Below, one piece after another: positions 1-8,681 of a stretch of 64,000 nucleotides of DNA. Positions within the stretch are counted from its first letter, which is position 1. Each line of letters opens with the position of its first letter. The DNA is taken from contig NZ_JACJTR010000002.1 of assembly GCF_014698795.1 (NCBI RefSeq), positions 391,118 to 455,117 of the forward strand, given 5' to 3'. The stretch comes from Nostoc sp. FACHB-892 (GTDB lineage: Bacteria > Cyanobacteriota > Cyanobacteriia > Cyanobacteriales > Nostocaceae). A model generated the notes under the pieces. It made no database searches. It had not been told where the DNA came from and worked only from the letters and a program-made list of their open reading frames with translations. The translations under genes and the position numbers were made by a program.

Positions 1-668
1 CTCGTGATGAAGCAGGTGAGCCGATGACAGACTTAGAATTACGTGATGAATTGATGACTTTGTTGGTTGCAGGTCATGAAACTACGGCTAGTTCTTTGGC
101 ATGGGCGCTGTACTGGATTCATCATCAGCCTGAAGTCCGTGAAAAACTGTTGCAAGAACTGGATAGCCTGGGTGATAACAAAGACCCAAACGCTATTTTC
201 CGATTACCCTATTTGAATGCGGTTTGTTCAGAAACAATGCGTCTGTATCCGGTGGCGATGTTGGGATTAAATCGATTGGTCAAATCACCTCTAGAAATTG
301 CAGGCTACAAATTTGACTCTGGTACTATATTAGTTCCTTGTATTTATTTGAGCCATCATCGAGAAGATTTATACCCCAATTCAAAGCAGTTTCAGCCGGA
401 TCGTTTTCTAGAACGCCAATTTACTCCATCTGAATATTTGCCCTTTGGTGGTGGTAATCGTCGCTGTATTGGCATGGCATTTGCCCTGTTTGAAATGAAA
501 CTAGTATTGGCAACTATACTATCTGATTGGCAAATGAAACTAGCTGATACACAGCCAGTACTGCCAGTTCGCAAAAGCTTCCTATTAGCACCAGGCGGTG
601 GTGTACCAATGGTGGTAACTGGAAAGCCTCAGCAAAATCAGCGAGTTCTTGAGACTAACTTAGTGTAA
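1..668 (+). CDS. Cytochrome P450, C-terminal part (cut by window edge)
   Basis: Heme-thiolate monooxygenase. The frame is open from the first bases, so the N-terminal half lies outside the window. Visible landmarks are the I-helix oxygen-binding motif AGHETT near base 69, the K-helix ExxR (ETMR, base 231) and the heme loop FGGGNRRCIG with the axial Cys codon at 465-467. The spacing and the tail are complete, so the enzyme looks functional. The style resembles cyanobacterial CYP110-type enzymes, which act on fatty acids or terpenes, but the substrate cannot be read from sequence. It converges on the TPR gene downstream. Confidence 0.93.
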   Translation, partial: RDEAGEPMTDLELRDELMTLLVAGHETTASSLAWALYWIHHQPEVREKLLQELDSLGDNKDPNAIFRLPYLNAVCSETMRLYPVAMLGLNRLVKSPLEIAGYKFDSGTILVPCIYLSHHREDLYPNSKQFQPDRFLERQFTPSEYLPFGGGNRRCIGMAFALFEMKLVLATILSDWQMKLADTQPVLPVRKSFLLAPGGGVPMVVTGKPQQNQRVLETNLV

Positions 669-686
669 AAAGTATCAGAATCAGGT

Positions 687-713
687 GGGAGCGATCGCTT
701 CGCTTCCCCTTTT
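687..713 (+). terminator. Hairpin followed by T-run after the P450 gene
   Basis: GGGAGCGA (687-694) pairs with TCGCTTCCC (700-708, one bulged base) and is followed by CTTTT. It contains a HIP1 octamer and also resembles a common cyanobacterial intergenic repeat. A terminator role between convergent genes is inferred. Confidence 0.45.
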
Positions 714-726
714 ATTTACCTGTTAA

Positions 727-1530
727 TTACTGGATTTTCAAGAATTTATCCAAAGCTGTAACTAGGCTGGGAGGCCAACGGCGAATATTTTTTACCCAGT
801 CGATATCTTTATAGCGGCTATCAAGTCCATAAGCTGCTACCCAGTTGCTTTCGGCTTCACCTTGTTCTCCATTTACCCAATATGCAGCTGTAAGGGCGGC
901 ACGAACATCAGCAAACTTGGAGTATTTACGGGCAATATTTCGCATTTCGCGGATTGCTTGCTCTTTTTGACCAGTTTCGTAGAGAGCAAGAGCATAGTTA
1001 GCACGGGCGAAGGCAAAATTTGGGGCTATCTCGTTAGATTTTTTGTAGTCTGCGATCGCATCTTCCCATTTTCCTAAACCTGTTTTGGCATTTCCCCGAT
1101 TGTTATACGCCATCGCATCGTTAGGATCGAGTTCTAAGACATGATTGTAATCTGCGATCGCATCGTCCCATTTTCCTAACCCTTCCAACGCCGCACCCCG
1201 ATTTAAATATGGATCGGTGACATTCGGTGCTAGTTCTATAGCTTTGTTATAATCTGCCAGCGCCTCTTGTAATTTGTTCTGACTCACCCGTGAATTTCCC
1301 CGGTTACTCCACGCCCCTGCATTAGTGGGAAATTGCTCAATAATCTTTGTCCAGTAAGTTTCAGCCGTCGCAAAATCACCTTGATTCGTCGCTGTAAACG
1401 CTTGATTTGCCCACTCATCGCCTTGTTTTAACTGTTCTTCAGTAATGGGCGGTTGAGATTGTGCCATGACTGGAGTACCCCAGCTAAACACAAGTAACAA
1501 ACTGAGAAAAATACCAATCAACTTAATCAT
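727..1530 (-). CDS. Secreted TPR-repeat protein
   Basis: 267 residues. Residues 1-23 form a signal peptide (KLIGIFLSLLLVFSWG core, then PVMAQ with likely cleavage after the Ala of MAQ). At least three to four tetratricopeptide repeats follow between about residues 45 and 200, recognisable by repeated AWSNRGNSR, PYLNRGAALEGLGKWDDA and AYNNRGNAKTGLGKWEDA patterns. TPR proteins are protein-interaction scaffolds, so the likely place of action is periplasmic or thylakoid-lumenal. The repeats are near identical at the DNA level, suggesting recent internal duplication. The partner is unknown. It starts at ATG 1530, upstream of the G-rich repeat block that separates it from ruvB. Confidence 0.85.
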   Translation of the reverse strand: MIKLIGIFLSLLLVFSWGTPVMAQSQPPITEEQLKQGDEWANQAFTATNQGDFATAETYWTKIIEQFPTNAGAWSNRGNSRVSQNKLQEALADYNKAIELAPNVTDPYLNRGAALEGLGKWDDAIADYNHVLELDPNDAMAYNNRGNAKTGLGKWEDAIADYKKSNEIAPNFAFARANYALALYETGQKEQAIREMRNIARKYSKFADVRAALTAAYWVNGEQGEAESNWVAAYGLDSRYKDIDWVKNIRRWPPSLVTALDKFLKIQ

Positions 1531-1557
1531 CTAGGTTTACCTGTGTCTATCTTGAAG

Positions 1558-1671
1558 ATGGGGAGTAGGGAATAGGGAGTAGGGAGTGGGGGAAGACGGG
1601 GAGATAAGGGGAACAAGGCCAATAACCATACCCAATGCCCATTAACCATTCCCCACTCCCTACTCCCCACT
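1558..1671. repeat. Self-complementary GGGAGTA heptamer repeat block
   Basis: Degenerate GGGAGTA units run rightwards from 1558 and their complement closes the block. The 17-base arm at 1575-1591 is exactly complementary to 1651-1667, so the transcript can fold into a long hairpin between ruvB and the TPR gene. This is typical short tandemly repeated repetitive (STRR) DNA of filamentous cyanobacteria. Confidence 0.8.
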
Positions 1672-1679
1672 CTTCATAA

Positions 1680-2780
1680 TTACAATAATGACAATTGTTC
1701 ATTAGGCGGCGTGAATCCTAAATGCTTATATGCAGCCTTTGTCGCCATTCTTCCACGATGAGTCCGAGTTAAATACCCAATCTGCATGAGGTAAGGTTCA
1801 TATACCTCTTCAATTGTTTGGGTATCTTCACCCGTCGCTGCTGCCATTGTTTCTAACCCTACTGGCCCACCATTAAATTGTTCAATTAACACACTTAGCA
1901 TCTGACGGTCTGTCCAATCTAAACCGCATGGATCTACTTGGAATAGTTGCAATGCCTCAGATGCAATGCTTTCATTAATCTCTCCAGACAACTTTACTTC
2001 CGCATAATCACGGACTCGCTTAAGTAATCTATTAGCAATTCGTGGCGTTCCGCGTGAACGACGGGCAATTTCTGTGGCACCATCTTCTGTAATAGGGGTT
2101 TTGAGTAATTGAGCGGTTCGCAATACAATTTGAGTCAGTTCGTCTACTTCGTAAAATCGGAGTTTTTGAATCAAACCGAAGCGATCGCGCAGTGGTGAAG
2201 TTAAAGCACCGACACGGGTTGTAGCACCCACTAAGGTAAACTTTGACAGAGGCAAACTTCTAATCCGAGCGCTAGAACCCTTACCAATAGTAATATCTAA
2301 GCGATAATCTTCCATCGCTGGATAGAGAATTTCCTCTGTCATCCGTGAGAGGCGATGAATTTCATCCACAAATAAAATATCTCCTGGTTTCATGTTCACC
2401 AGTAGCCCAACAATATCCCGTGGACGTTCTAGGGCTGGCGCACTGGTAATTTTGTAATTTACCCCCATTTCCGATGCTAAAATCATTGCCATTGTAGTTT
2501 TGCCCAATCCCGGCGGCCCATACAGCAGCAAGTGATCCAACACCTCACCACGAGACTTGGCTGCTTTGATGGCAATATCTAGCACATCCTTTAAATCTTT
2601 TTGCCCAATGTAATCAGCAAATCGGTGCGGTCGAATACCCTCTTCCTGCTGTTCTTGTTCATCAATAGCAGCTTCAGGCTGCAAAATATTTTCTGTAGAA
2701 GGTGTCCTCGCCGACTCTCGACGCTGCTTTGGTTCTCCGTTGGGTTCTGGAGGCTGTTTTTTCGAGGAGATTATCGCCAT
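1680..2780 (-). CDS. ruvB: Holliday junction branch-migration ATPase RuvB
   Basis: 366 residues. Hexameric AAA+ motor that, with RuvA, drives branch migration of Holliday junctions during recombinational repair. Walker A GPPGLGKT lies at residues 88-95 and Walker B DEIH at 139-142. Sensor 1 ([18 protein letters not shown]) follows, and the C-terminal winged helix carries the [13 protein letters not shown] segment. An acidic, low-complexity extension of about 50 residues precedes the core [11 protein letters not shown]; cyanobacterial RuvB proteins often have such extensions. ruvA and ruvC are not adjacent, as usual in this phylum. Confidence 0.97.
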   Translation of the reverse strand: MAIISSKKQPPEPNGEPKQRRESARTPSTENILQPEAAIDEQEQQEEGIRPHRFADYIGQKDLKDVLDIAIKAAKSRGEVLDHLLLYGPPGLGKTTMAMILASEMGVNYKITSAPALERPRDIVGLLVNMKPGDILFVDEIHRLSRMTEEILYPAMEDYRLDITIGKGSSARIRSLPLSKFTLVGATTRVGALTSPLRDRFGLIQKLRFYEVDELTQIVLRTAQLLKTPITEDGATEIARRSRGTPRIANRLLKRVRDYAEVKLSGEINESIASEALQLFQVDPCGLDWTDRQMLSVLIEQFNGGPVGLETMAAATGEDTQTIEEVYEPYLMQIGYLTRTHRGRMATKAAYKHLGFTPPNEQLSLL

Positions 2781-2800
2781 AATTCAGCTATCTACTTTTA

Positions 2801-2835
2801 AGGGACTAGGGAGTGGGGAGTGGGGAGTGGGGAGT
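2801..2835. repeat. Tandem GGGAGTG heptamers
   Basis: Four consecutive near-perfect GGGAGTG units directly upstream of ruvB, in the gap shared with the divergent hisF. Same STRR family as the block at 1558-1671. Confidence 0.75.
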
Positions 2836-3008
2836 AAAGAAGGGAATAGGTTACAGGTGACAGGGTACAGATTATTCTCTATAACCTTTACCCTGTCACC
2901 TCTTTCCTAATCCCAATGCCCCATGCGCGTGAAAATTTTCGTTTGGAAATACCCGCGCCAATTTAAAATTTAAATTCCGGTCAATTACCCAGAAGTACAA
3001 AAGTTATT

Positions 3009-3782
3009 ATGTTATCTAAAAGAATCTTACCGTGCTTAGATGTGAAGGCGGGACGGGTTGTAAAAGGAGTTAACTTTGTAAATCTCCAAGATGCAGGCGA
3101 TCCGGTAGAGCTGGCAAAGGTTTACAACGAAGCCGGTGCTGATGAGTTAGTATTTCTGGATATTACAGCTACTCATGAAGACCGAGCTACTATTTTAGAT
3201 GTGGTCTACCGGACTGCTGAACAGGTCTTTATTCCATTGACTGTGGGTGGTGGCATCCAATCCTTAGAAAATGTTAAAGCTTTGTTACGAGCAGGCGCAG
3301 ATAAGGTTAGTATTAATTCTGCGGCGGTGCGTGATCCAGACTTGATTAATCGGGCAAGCGATCGCTTTGGTAATCAGTGCATAGTTGTTGCTATTGATGC
3401 CAGACGCAGAAATAACCCGGAGAATCCAGGTTGGGATGTGTATGTGCGGGGTGGCAGAGAAAATACAGGCTTAGATGCTCTACTTTGGGCACAAGATGTT
3501 GAAAAACGGGGGGCCGGTGAACTGCTAGTCACAAGTATGGATGCTGATGGAACCCAAGCCGGGTATGACATCGAGATCACACGGGCAATTGCCGATGCTG
3601 TAGAAATTCCAGTCATTGCTTCTGGTGGTGCAGGTAATTGTGAACATATCTACACAGCCTTAACTGAAGGCAAAGCTGAAGCAGCATTACTCGCATCCCT
3701 GTTACATTACGGACAATTAAGCGTAGCAGAAATCAAAAATTATTTGCGCGATCGCAATGTACCAGTAAGAACATTATCTTAA
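3009..3782 (+). CDS. hisF: Imidazole glycerol phosphate synthase cyclase subunit
   Basis: 257 residues, the usual HisF length. (beta/alpha)8-barrel that uses ammonia delivered from HisH to convert PRFAR into imidazole glycerol phosphate and AICAR in histidine synthesis. The catalytic acids are present: D11 in CLDVKAG and D130 in VVAIDARR. The phosphate-binding loops GGGI (80-83) and ASGGAG are also intact. It stands alone, away from other his genes, as in most cyanobacteria. The ATG at 3009 is the first good start, with no clear Shine-Dalgarno sequence. Confidence 0.97.
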   Translation: MLSKRILPCLDVKAGRVVKGVNFVNLQDAGDPVELAKVYNEAGADELVFLDITATHEDRATILDVVYRTAEQVFIPLTVGGGIQSLENVKALLRAGADKVSINSAAVRDPDLINRASDRFGNQCIVVAIDARRRNNPENPGWDVYVRGGRENTGLDALLWAQDVEKRGAGELLVTSMDADGTQAGYDIEITRAIADAVEIPVIASGGAGNCEHIYTALTEGKAEAALLASLLHYGQLSVAEIKNYLRDRNVPVRTLS

Positions 3783-3881
3783 ACCACAATTTACTGTTTA
3801 ATGACATCTATCTAGGGTTAGCTACACTTCCTGAAAAGGGTGTTAATATTATTTTATAAGTATTAACAAATATTAAAAAAT

Positions 3882-4076
3882 ATGTTGCTTCCTATATTAC
3901 TTTTTGATGTAGCCTTGGTAGCGTGGTCGCTGCACTTAATGGAAAGAGCCTACGAGAGTAAAGAATTTTCTTTAATGTTGGCTGGTACATTGGTTGCTCT
4001 GGCTGCTGCTGCCATGTTAGTAGTTTACTTCTTGATGGGGCACTGTATGACCTATTTGTTACAAGTGTCGTTGTGA
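3882..4076 (+). CDS. Small two-helix membrane protein, unknown function
   Basis: 64 residues. Two predicted membrane helices (about residues 2-18 and 33-53, the latter with an Ala-rich AALVALAAAAMLV-like core) flank a short charged loop, ERAYESKEFS. The good hydrophobic periodicity and a clean ATG start argue for a real gene, but I recognise no family. It sits between hisF and tRNA-Ala with no obvious operon partner. Confidence 0.55.
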   Translation: MLLPILLFDVALVAWSLHLMERAYESKEFSLMLAGTLVALAAAAMLVVYFLMGHCMTYLLQVSL

Positions 4077-4170
4077 ATGCTGAGTGGTAGAGAAAATATT
4101 AAAAATTTAGTTTCCAAAAAAAGCTTGACAAGGTAGTAACAATTAAGCGATTATGTATAATGGATTTTAA

Positions 4171-4243
4171 GGGGTTATAGCGCAGTTGGTAGCGCACCTC
4201 AATGGCATTGAGGGGGTCAGCGGTTCGAATCCGCTTAGCTCCA
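4171..4243 (+). tRNA. tRNA-Ala (anticodon GGC)
   Basis: Full cloverleaf. The acceptor stem is GGGGTTA/TAGCTCC with two wobble pairs, the anticodon stem is CCTCA/TGAGG around loop ATGGCAT (anticodon GGC at 34-36), and the T arm is AGCGG-TTCGAAT-CCGCT with discriminator A. CCA is not encoded. A TATAAT box lies at 4156-4161 just upstream. A TTGACA at 4125-4130 is too far away (25 bp) to be a standard -35 partner. Confidence 0.97.
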
Positions 4244-4254
4244 TTCTTGAAGCA

Positions 4255-4284
4255 CAAAGCCTTCCCATTAGCGGAAAGGCTTTG
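4255..4284 (+). terminator. Hairpin after tRNA-Ala
   Basis: CAAAGCCTT (4255-4263) pairs with AAGGCTTTG (4276-4284) and the loop can add CC/GG pairs. No T-run follows directly, so it may act as a processing or 3'-end structure instead of a classical intrinsic terminator. Confidence 0.4.
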
Positions 4285-4521
4285 AAAATGTTAAGAGAGT
4301 TTTATTTTCTGTCTACCTAGCTAGTTTGGAAAGTTGGAGTGATAGAGACTGTAAGGGTTTTATGGGGCAATTTGTGGTTGCTGTAAGAACTCTAACCAAT
4401 CTCATAGCACTTCTTCAACTTCATACTCATCAGTATCAATGATTTGTGCGATCGCTCCTTCTTCCTCTGTATCCTTTGCGGTTTCGACAATATTAACTTT
4501 GCAACCATATTAATAACTAAA

Positions 4522-4561
4522 ACCATAGATGCTTGGATCTTAAAATATAGGCATCTATGGT
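4522..4561. repeat. Perfect 11-bp inverted repeat upstream of SGNH hydrolase
   Basis: ACCATAGATGC (4522-4532) and GCATCTATGGT (4551-4561) are exact complements separated by 18 AT-rich bases. The repeat lies about 50 bp before the hydrolase start and could be an operator, a transcript hairpin or an end of a small mobile repeat. Confidence 0.6.
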
Positions 4562-4607
4562 ATAGAAATGTATAGAATCTTGTAAAGATATAAAATATAG
4601 TTCTTAA

Positions 4608-5333
4608 ATGCACACATTTCTAGCTTCTTCCTCAATGCAGCTGTCTGTACCACCAAATCACTTTCAGCCAATGAAAATTGTCGCGCTGGGGGACAGCTTA
4701 ATTTATGGATTCGGCGATCCGGAAAAGGGAGGCTGGATCGAGCAACTACGGCGATGGTGGATGTTGCCAGATAGTGCGGGTCATGTTCTTTATAATTTAG
4801 GGGTAAGAGGCGATCGCACGCAACAAGTAGCCCAACGGCTAGAAGTTGAGTTCCGCCACCGGGGTGAACTGCGAAATCGTGTCCCCGACTTGATTATTTT
4901 ATCAGTAGGCGTGAATGACTCAGCGCGGTTGGCGCGTCCCGATGGTCGAAGTTACACAGATTTTACATTGTTTGAAAAAGAAATTGCTTCTCTGCTAGAT
5001 TTAGCACAGCAACTATGTCCTGTGTTATTTGTGGGCATGGTGCCAGTGGATGAAGCCAAGATGCCATTTTTAGATTGTTTTTACTATAATCATGCCGATC
5101 AGTACCGCTACAAAGAAGCAACTCGAATTGCTTGTACCAAACGGCAGATTCCCTATTTAGATATTTTTGAGCAATGGATGGAACGCGGTGAAAATTGGCG
5201 GCTTAAACGCTTGAGTGAAGATGGTCTTCATCCCAATACACTAGGTTATCAAGCTTTGTTAGAAGATGTGATCAATTGGGATGCGATCGCAACTTACCAT
5301 TCTAAATTTGATTACCACCTTAAGGGATCGTAA
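4608..5333 (+). CDS. SGNH/GDSL-family hydrolase
   Basis: 241 residues from ATG 4608; the conserved domain begins at an internal ATG (4671, MKIVALGDS), so the first 21 residues may not be translated. SGNH esterase/lipase fold: block I GDSLIYG with the nucleophile Ser, block III GVNDSA, and block V DGLHPNTLGYQ with the catalytic Asp and His. No signal peptide is convincing, so it is probably cytosolic. The substrate (ester, thioester or acyl-sugar) is not predictable. It has no operon partner: the next gene is 127 bp downstream. Confidence 0.88.
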   Translation: MHTFLASSSMQLSVPPNHFQPMKIVALGDSLIYGFGDPEKGGWIEQLRRWWMLPDSAGHVLYNLGVRGDRTQQVAQRLEVEFRHRGELRNRVPDLIILSVGVNDSARLARPDGRSYTDFTLFEKEIASLLDLAQQLCPVLFVGMVPVDEAKMPFLDCFYYNHADQYRYKEATRIACTKRQIPYLDIFEQWMERGENWRLKRLSEDGLHPNTLGYQALLEDVINWDAIATYHSKFDYHLKGS

Positions 5334-5460
5334 TTAGATAAATATCTTAATGTCTTTAGGGCTAACCTAATATTCTCCTATCTCCCATCCTTACAAAAAG
5401 CACTACAATAGTGCTGAATTTTTAAATCCATCTTTTCCCTATTTTATATTCAGTACTTTT

Positions 5461-5895
5461 ATGACACCAACTTTATTTGGTCGTTGGCAAACTCGATTAT
5501 TATTACTTGCGACGGTGGGTGTAATTGTGTCTTTGCCTTTTGCAATGGGTTTGATTGGTTCTAGCACTAACTCAGTTTATTTTTGGATACTTGGTTATGT
5601 CGCCATCCTTGGCTTAGGTTGGGATGTACTTTATAACTATCTTCAAAAATTCCGATGGGACAGGGATTGGCCAGCAGCTTATCAACTTTTAGCTGGTATA
5701 TGGGAATTAGTATTTGTATTCTGCGGAATAAAACTGTTTGGCTTTTTACCAATACCTTTACCTAAAGAAGAACTACCGTTAGTAGTTTTTTTATTGCACT
5801 ATAGCGTCGTGTGGCTAGCAGTTTTTATTAGTTCACAAAGTTTGATGCGAATTATCTTTCCCCGTTGGCGTTTTCGCGGTGGGGAATGCTTGTAA
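5461..5895 (+). CDS. Conserved-looking integral membrane protein
   Basis: 144 residues with four hydrophobic helices (about residues 13-33, 38-58, 77-95 and 103-125). Short charged loops include KFRWDRDWP after helix 2, and the Arg-rich tail is RIIFPRWRFRGGECL. No catalytic motif and no recognised family. The gap before it (5334-5460) is short and the gap after it is long and repeat-bearing. Confidence 0.7.
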   Translation: MTPTLFGRWQTRLLLLATVGVIVSLPFAMGLIGSSTNSVYFWILGYVAILGLGWDVLYNYLQKFRWDRDWPAAYQLLAGIWELVFVFCGIKLFGFLPIPLPKEELPLVVFLLHYSVVWLAVFISSQSLMRIIFPRWRFRGGECL

Positions 5896-6422
5896 AACCT
5901 CAAACCCTTCAAATATTCAATTTGTTTTCACCTAGTAGGGGCATCAATTAGCCATCCAACTCAAGGTTCCTCCTCCAATTAACGGTTGGTATCGTCTAAG
6001 ATTATGCCCACATAATTAGTTATGCTAACCACAATTATTATACCCCTCCTCGCTTGCGGGGAGGGGATACAAAGCGTAGCTTTGGCGGGGTGGGGTTTTC
6101 TGGGTTTAATAATTAATCAAGCAGACATGATATAACCCCATCCCGATAATTTGCCGAACTGGGAAAAATCGGATAATCTGACGTTAAACATTTAACAATC
6201 CGATATTTACTTAAATACCTTTGTATTATCGGCAAACGCTAACGCCGATACTGACGAAAAGCACTCTCTGGCAGGCATCTTCAGAAATCAACAGTTAAAT
6301 TTATGTGGAAAAGTTGGCAGATCAATCCTTTGTAATATTCTTCGCCCGAAAAAGATAATTGAATTAGGGATTGGAGAGTAGGGATTGGAAGGGCGAATTA
6401 AACAGCAATGTGAGCGCATTGT
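5896..6422. other. 527-bp gene-free gap with palindromic interspersed repeats
   Basis: No convincing gene. It holds a hairpin CCCCTCC...GGAGGGG (6043-6066) of a dispersed cyanobacterial repeat, then CAAAGC/GCTTTG (6070-6084), then CGGGGTGGGGTT (about 6087) answered by AACCCCATCCCG about 35 bp later. A second cluster at about 6140-6250 carries alternating copies of TTTGCCGA, ATCGGAT, ATCCGAT and TCGGCAAA as inverted repeats. The region before 6422 is otherwise AT-rich. Confidence 0.6.
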
Positions 6423-7283
6423 ATGGGTTTCATGGAGCAAATAAAAAGAATGAATCAGGGATTAAAGACTAGGCAATTCTACCAATGGCGCAAGCAGCTA
6501 TTTAGCATCAGTCTATTAGGTTTTTGTGCAGCGATCGCCCTCGAAACTTGCACTACTGCTGCTACACCAGTGGCAAAGCTAGATAATTGGCGTTTTTCCC
6601 CCAAAACACAGCAACTCGAAATCACCCTCTCAGCAGGCACAACCCCTCGTTATTTCTACCTTACCGAACCCTCTCGGCTTGTTGTAGATTTACCGAATAC
6701 TAAGTTGGGCAAAGTTACAACACAACAAAATTATTCTGGAGCAATTAAAACTATTCGCGTTTCTCAATTGAACGAGAACGACACACGCATTGTCCTAGAC
6801 TTAGCACCAGGAACTGTTTTTAATCCTAAAAAGGTACAACTGCAACCCGTTTTCCCAAAAAACTCTACTCGTTGGGTGTTTCGTCCGGTTATTTCTGGTA
6901 AAACTACTGCCGTGAAACCAGGAAAGTCCCAACCTTCACCCAAGAAACAACCTCAAACACCCCAAAAGCCGCCTAGTAACCCACCGATAACCACTACTAA
7001 TCCACAACTACCCTTACTCACAGTTCCGCCTCCATCCAATGAACTGCCCTCAACAATTACTACTAACTCAGGACAGCCTTTTGTCACTGTTCCTCCCCTA
7101 ACTCCTAATATATCCTCTCAACAACCTAGTCTGATTCTTCCCCCTCCGTCTTTCCCAAATCAACCCGGTAACTTGAATAACATTCCTCCTTTCGGTATGT
7201 CGGAATTCCCAGTTCCAACAATCCGCAATGCTCCCAATCCCCAGGTGATAGAGTTTGGTCAACCCCTTCCTAAAAATAAATAG
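6423..7283 (+). CDS. AMIN-domain protein with proline-rich tail
   Basis: 286 residues. An N-terminal hydrophobic segment (about residues 26-46, LFSISLLGFCAAIALE) acts as a signal anchor. An AMIN domain follows at about 50-150 (KLDNWRFSPKTQQLEITL, PRYFYLTEPSRLVVDLPNT, RVSQLNENDTRIVLDL). The rest is a Pro/Thr/Ser-rich low-complexity tail. AMIN domains bind septal or cell-wall sites, as in AmiC amidases and PilQ. There is no amidase domain here, so a wall- or pilus-associated accessory role is inferred. ATG 6432 is an alternative start. Confidence 0.83.
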   Translation: MGFMEQIKRMNQGLKTRQFYQWRKQLFSISLLGFCAAIALETCTTAATPVAKLDNWRFSPKTQQLEITLSAGTTPRYFYLTEPSRLVVDLPNTKLGKVTTQQNYSGAIKTIRVSQLNENDTRIVLDLAPGTVFNPKKVQLQPVFPKNSTRWVFRPVISGKTTAVKPGKSQPSPKKQPQTPQKPPSNPPITTTNPQLPLLTVPPPSNELPSTITTNSGQPFVTVPPLTPNISSQQPSLILPPPSFPNQPGNLNNIPPFGMSEFPVPTIRNAPNPQVIEFGQPLPKNK

Positions 7284-7373
7284 TGGGGAGTGGGGGGATG
7301 AGGGAGCAGGGGAAGCAGGAGGAGAAGAATAACTAATGCCCAATGCCCAATGCCCCATTCCCCATTCCCAAAT
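7284..7373. repeat. Heptamer repeat block (GGGGAGT / AATGCCC)
   Basis: Purine-rich GGGGAGTGGGG units turn into AATGCCC and CCCCATT units, so the two halves are partly complementary. It lies between the convergent AMIN and DUF3172-like genes and may serve as a bidirectional terminator. Confidence 0.65.
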
Positions 7374-7913
7374 CTAAAATCTATCAGTTTCCTGAGGTGT
7401 TCCAACTGCTCCTGGTTGAGCCGTAAAGAAGTTTTGAGCAGCTTCATTTTGATATATACACCTAATATCAGGTTGGCCACTGTCCAAGTTACCTGTGAAT
7501 CCAAAGGTATTCAGGCGATTTTTGCAATCTCTTACCTGATCGGATGTCACCAGCTTACGGTTCTCTAAAAGCGCCCAGTTATTTTGTCTGATTACGCATC
7601 CAGGACGCATACTCGGCTGGGCAACATAAACATTAAAAGGGTTGAGAGTAACGAACAGTCTAGCGTCCATCACCATTGCGCTGGCTCCATACTGCACACA
7701 AATTTCCGGGTTTGGTGCTTTGGTATCAATGAATTCACGAGAAGCCACATTTGATGGGGCCAACGTAGTTGTAGAACTAAAAGCAATGCCAATCCCAATT
7801 CCCAAAATCAACACCCCTCCCATAATTGCAATGGTGAAGAGGTTAAACATTGGGGATTGAAAAATAGAGGGTTTAGAAGTAGTAGCCGATCTACCAGTGG
7901 GTTTACGTCTCAT
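7374..7913 (-). CDS. DUF3172-like membrane-anchored protein
   Basis: 179 residues. A basic Ser/Thr-rich N-terminus (MRRKPTGRSATTSKPS) precedes one membrane helix (about residues 23-47). The soluble domain carries the segments ICVQYGASAMVMDARLF, NPFNVYVAQPSM and PGCVIRQNNWALLE with three conserved-looking Cys residues. I associate this pattern with the cyanobacterial DUF3172 family, of unknown function; that assignment is from memory. It is likely a thylakoid or plasma membrane protein with an exported domain. Confidence 0.75.
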   Translation of the reverse strand: MRRKPTGRSATTSKPSIFQSPMFNLFTIAIMGGVLILGIGIGIAFSSTTTLAPSNVASREFIDTKAPNPEICVQYGASAMVMDARLFVTLNPFNVYVAQPSMRPGCVIRQNNWALLENRKLVTSDQVRDCKNRLNTFGFTGNLDSGQPDIRCIYQNEAAQNFFTAQPGAVGTPQETDRF

Positions 7914-8079
7914 TGTTGCTTAATCACCTTCACGCCGATTTGGCAGGGAGTGGTCTAAAGTTTTCTCCCTCTTTCAGTATGCCTATTCTTGACTGTAATT
8001 GTCTGCAAGTTTGAGGGCAGTATTGTTCTTAAATGATAAAAATATAACGCTTTATAATCACATGAGATACATCAGAGCA

Positions 8080-8130
8080 AACTCCTCGCTTGCAGGGAGG
8101 GGATTAGGGGTGCAGTTCTTGTACCCCACT
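8080..8130. repeat. Dispersed CTCCTCGCTTGC repeat copy
   Basis: CTCCTCGCTTGCAGGGAGGGG closely matches the palindromic segment at 6045-6066, showing that this is a dispersed family. It lies in the 768-bp gap 7914-8681, in which I see no supportable gene. Confidence 0.65.
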
Positions 8131-8535
8131 CAACCAAGAACCGCTATAAAAACTTATCTAGATATATGGACAGAATTTCAACCTTATCGGTTATTGTTTC
8201 CATCTTAAAGAATTGGTGAGTATTTTTATTTATTTGCCAATTTAGGGTACTGTTATTGGCTTTGTGCTTCACATGGAAATCACAAAGTAACTCTCTTTAA
8301 AGCTCGATATTTTATTAACCAATAATAGCATATTTTTGATGTTTATCATAGATTGGCTTAATTCAATTTTCACAAATGATGCAGTCAGAATGCTTGGATT
8401 ATCTAGCTTTTTATTCGTAATTTTGCGGAAAGTCTGAGTGGAGGAAACCTGTGCTTATAACTTTCCAAGACAAATTTTTCGTATTCTTCTTAGATATTTT
8501 GCTTACCTCTAGTAATTAATATGGTGGTTCTGGTT

Positions 8536-8602
8536 TACGTGAGGTACAACCGTAAGGACACGGCAGTGCCGCGTCCGTACACCTCGCAACGTAATGTTGT
8601 AC
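8536..8602. repeat. Nested palindromic repeat element
   Basis: Inner arms GGACACGGCA (8556-8565) and TGCCGCGTCC (8567-8576) pair with one mismatch; outer arms GTACAAC (8544-8550) and GTTGTAC (8596-8602) pair exactly. The compact nested palindrome looks like a non-autonomous interspersed repeat or an extruded hairpin upstream of the ABC permease. Confidence 0.6.
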
Positions 8603-8681
8603 TGCATCTGAATGGGAAACGCTATATGTCAAACAATGTAAATTAAAATTTAAGTAAGTTTTAATAATTAATTAGAAGCAA

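Noticed and set aside
4125..4161. TTGACA plus TATAAT before tRNA-Ala as a standard sigma-70 promoter
   Set aside because: The spacing of 25 bp is too long; only the TATAAT box is retained as plausible.
6130..6260. Repeat cluster considered as a CRISPR-associated Tn7-like transposon end
   Set aside because: No TGT terminal signature and no tns or cas genes in the window.
7999..8208. 69-codon open frame on the plus strand
   Set aside because: Partly made of a dispersed repeat (CTCCTCGCTTGC) and lacks family features.
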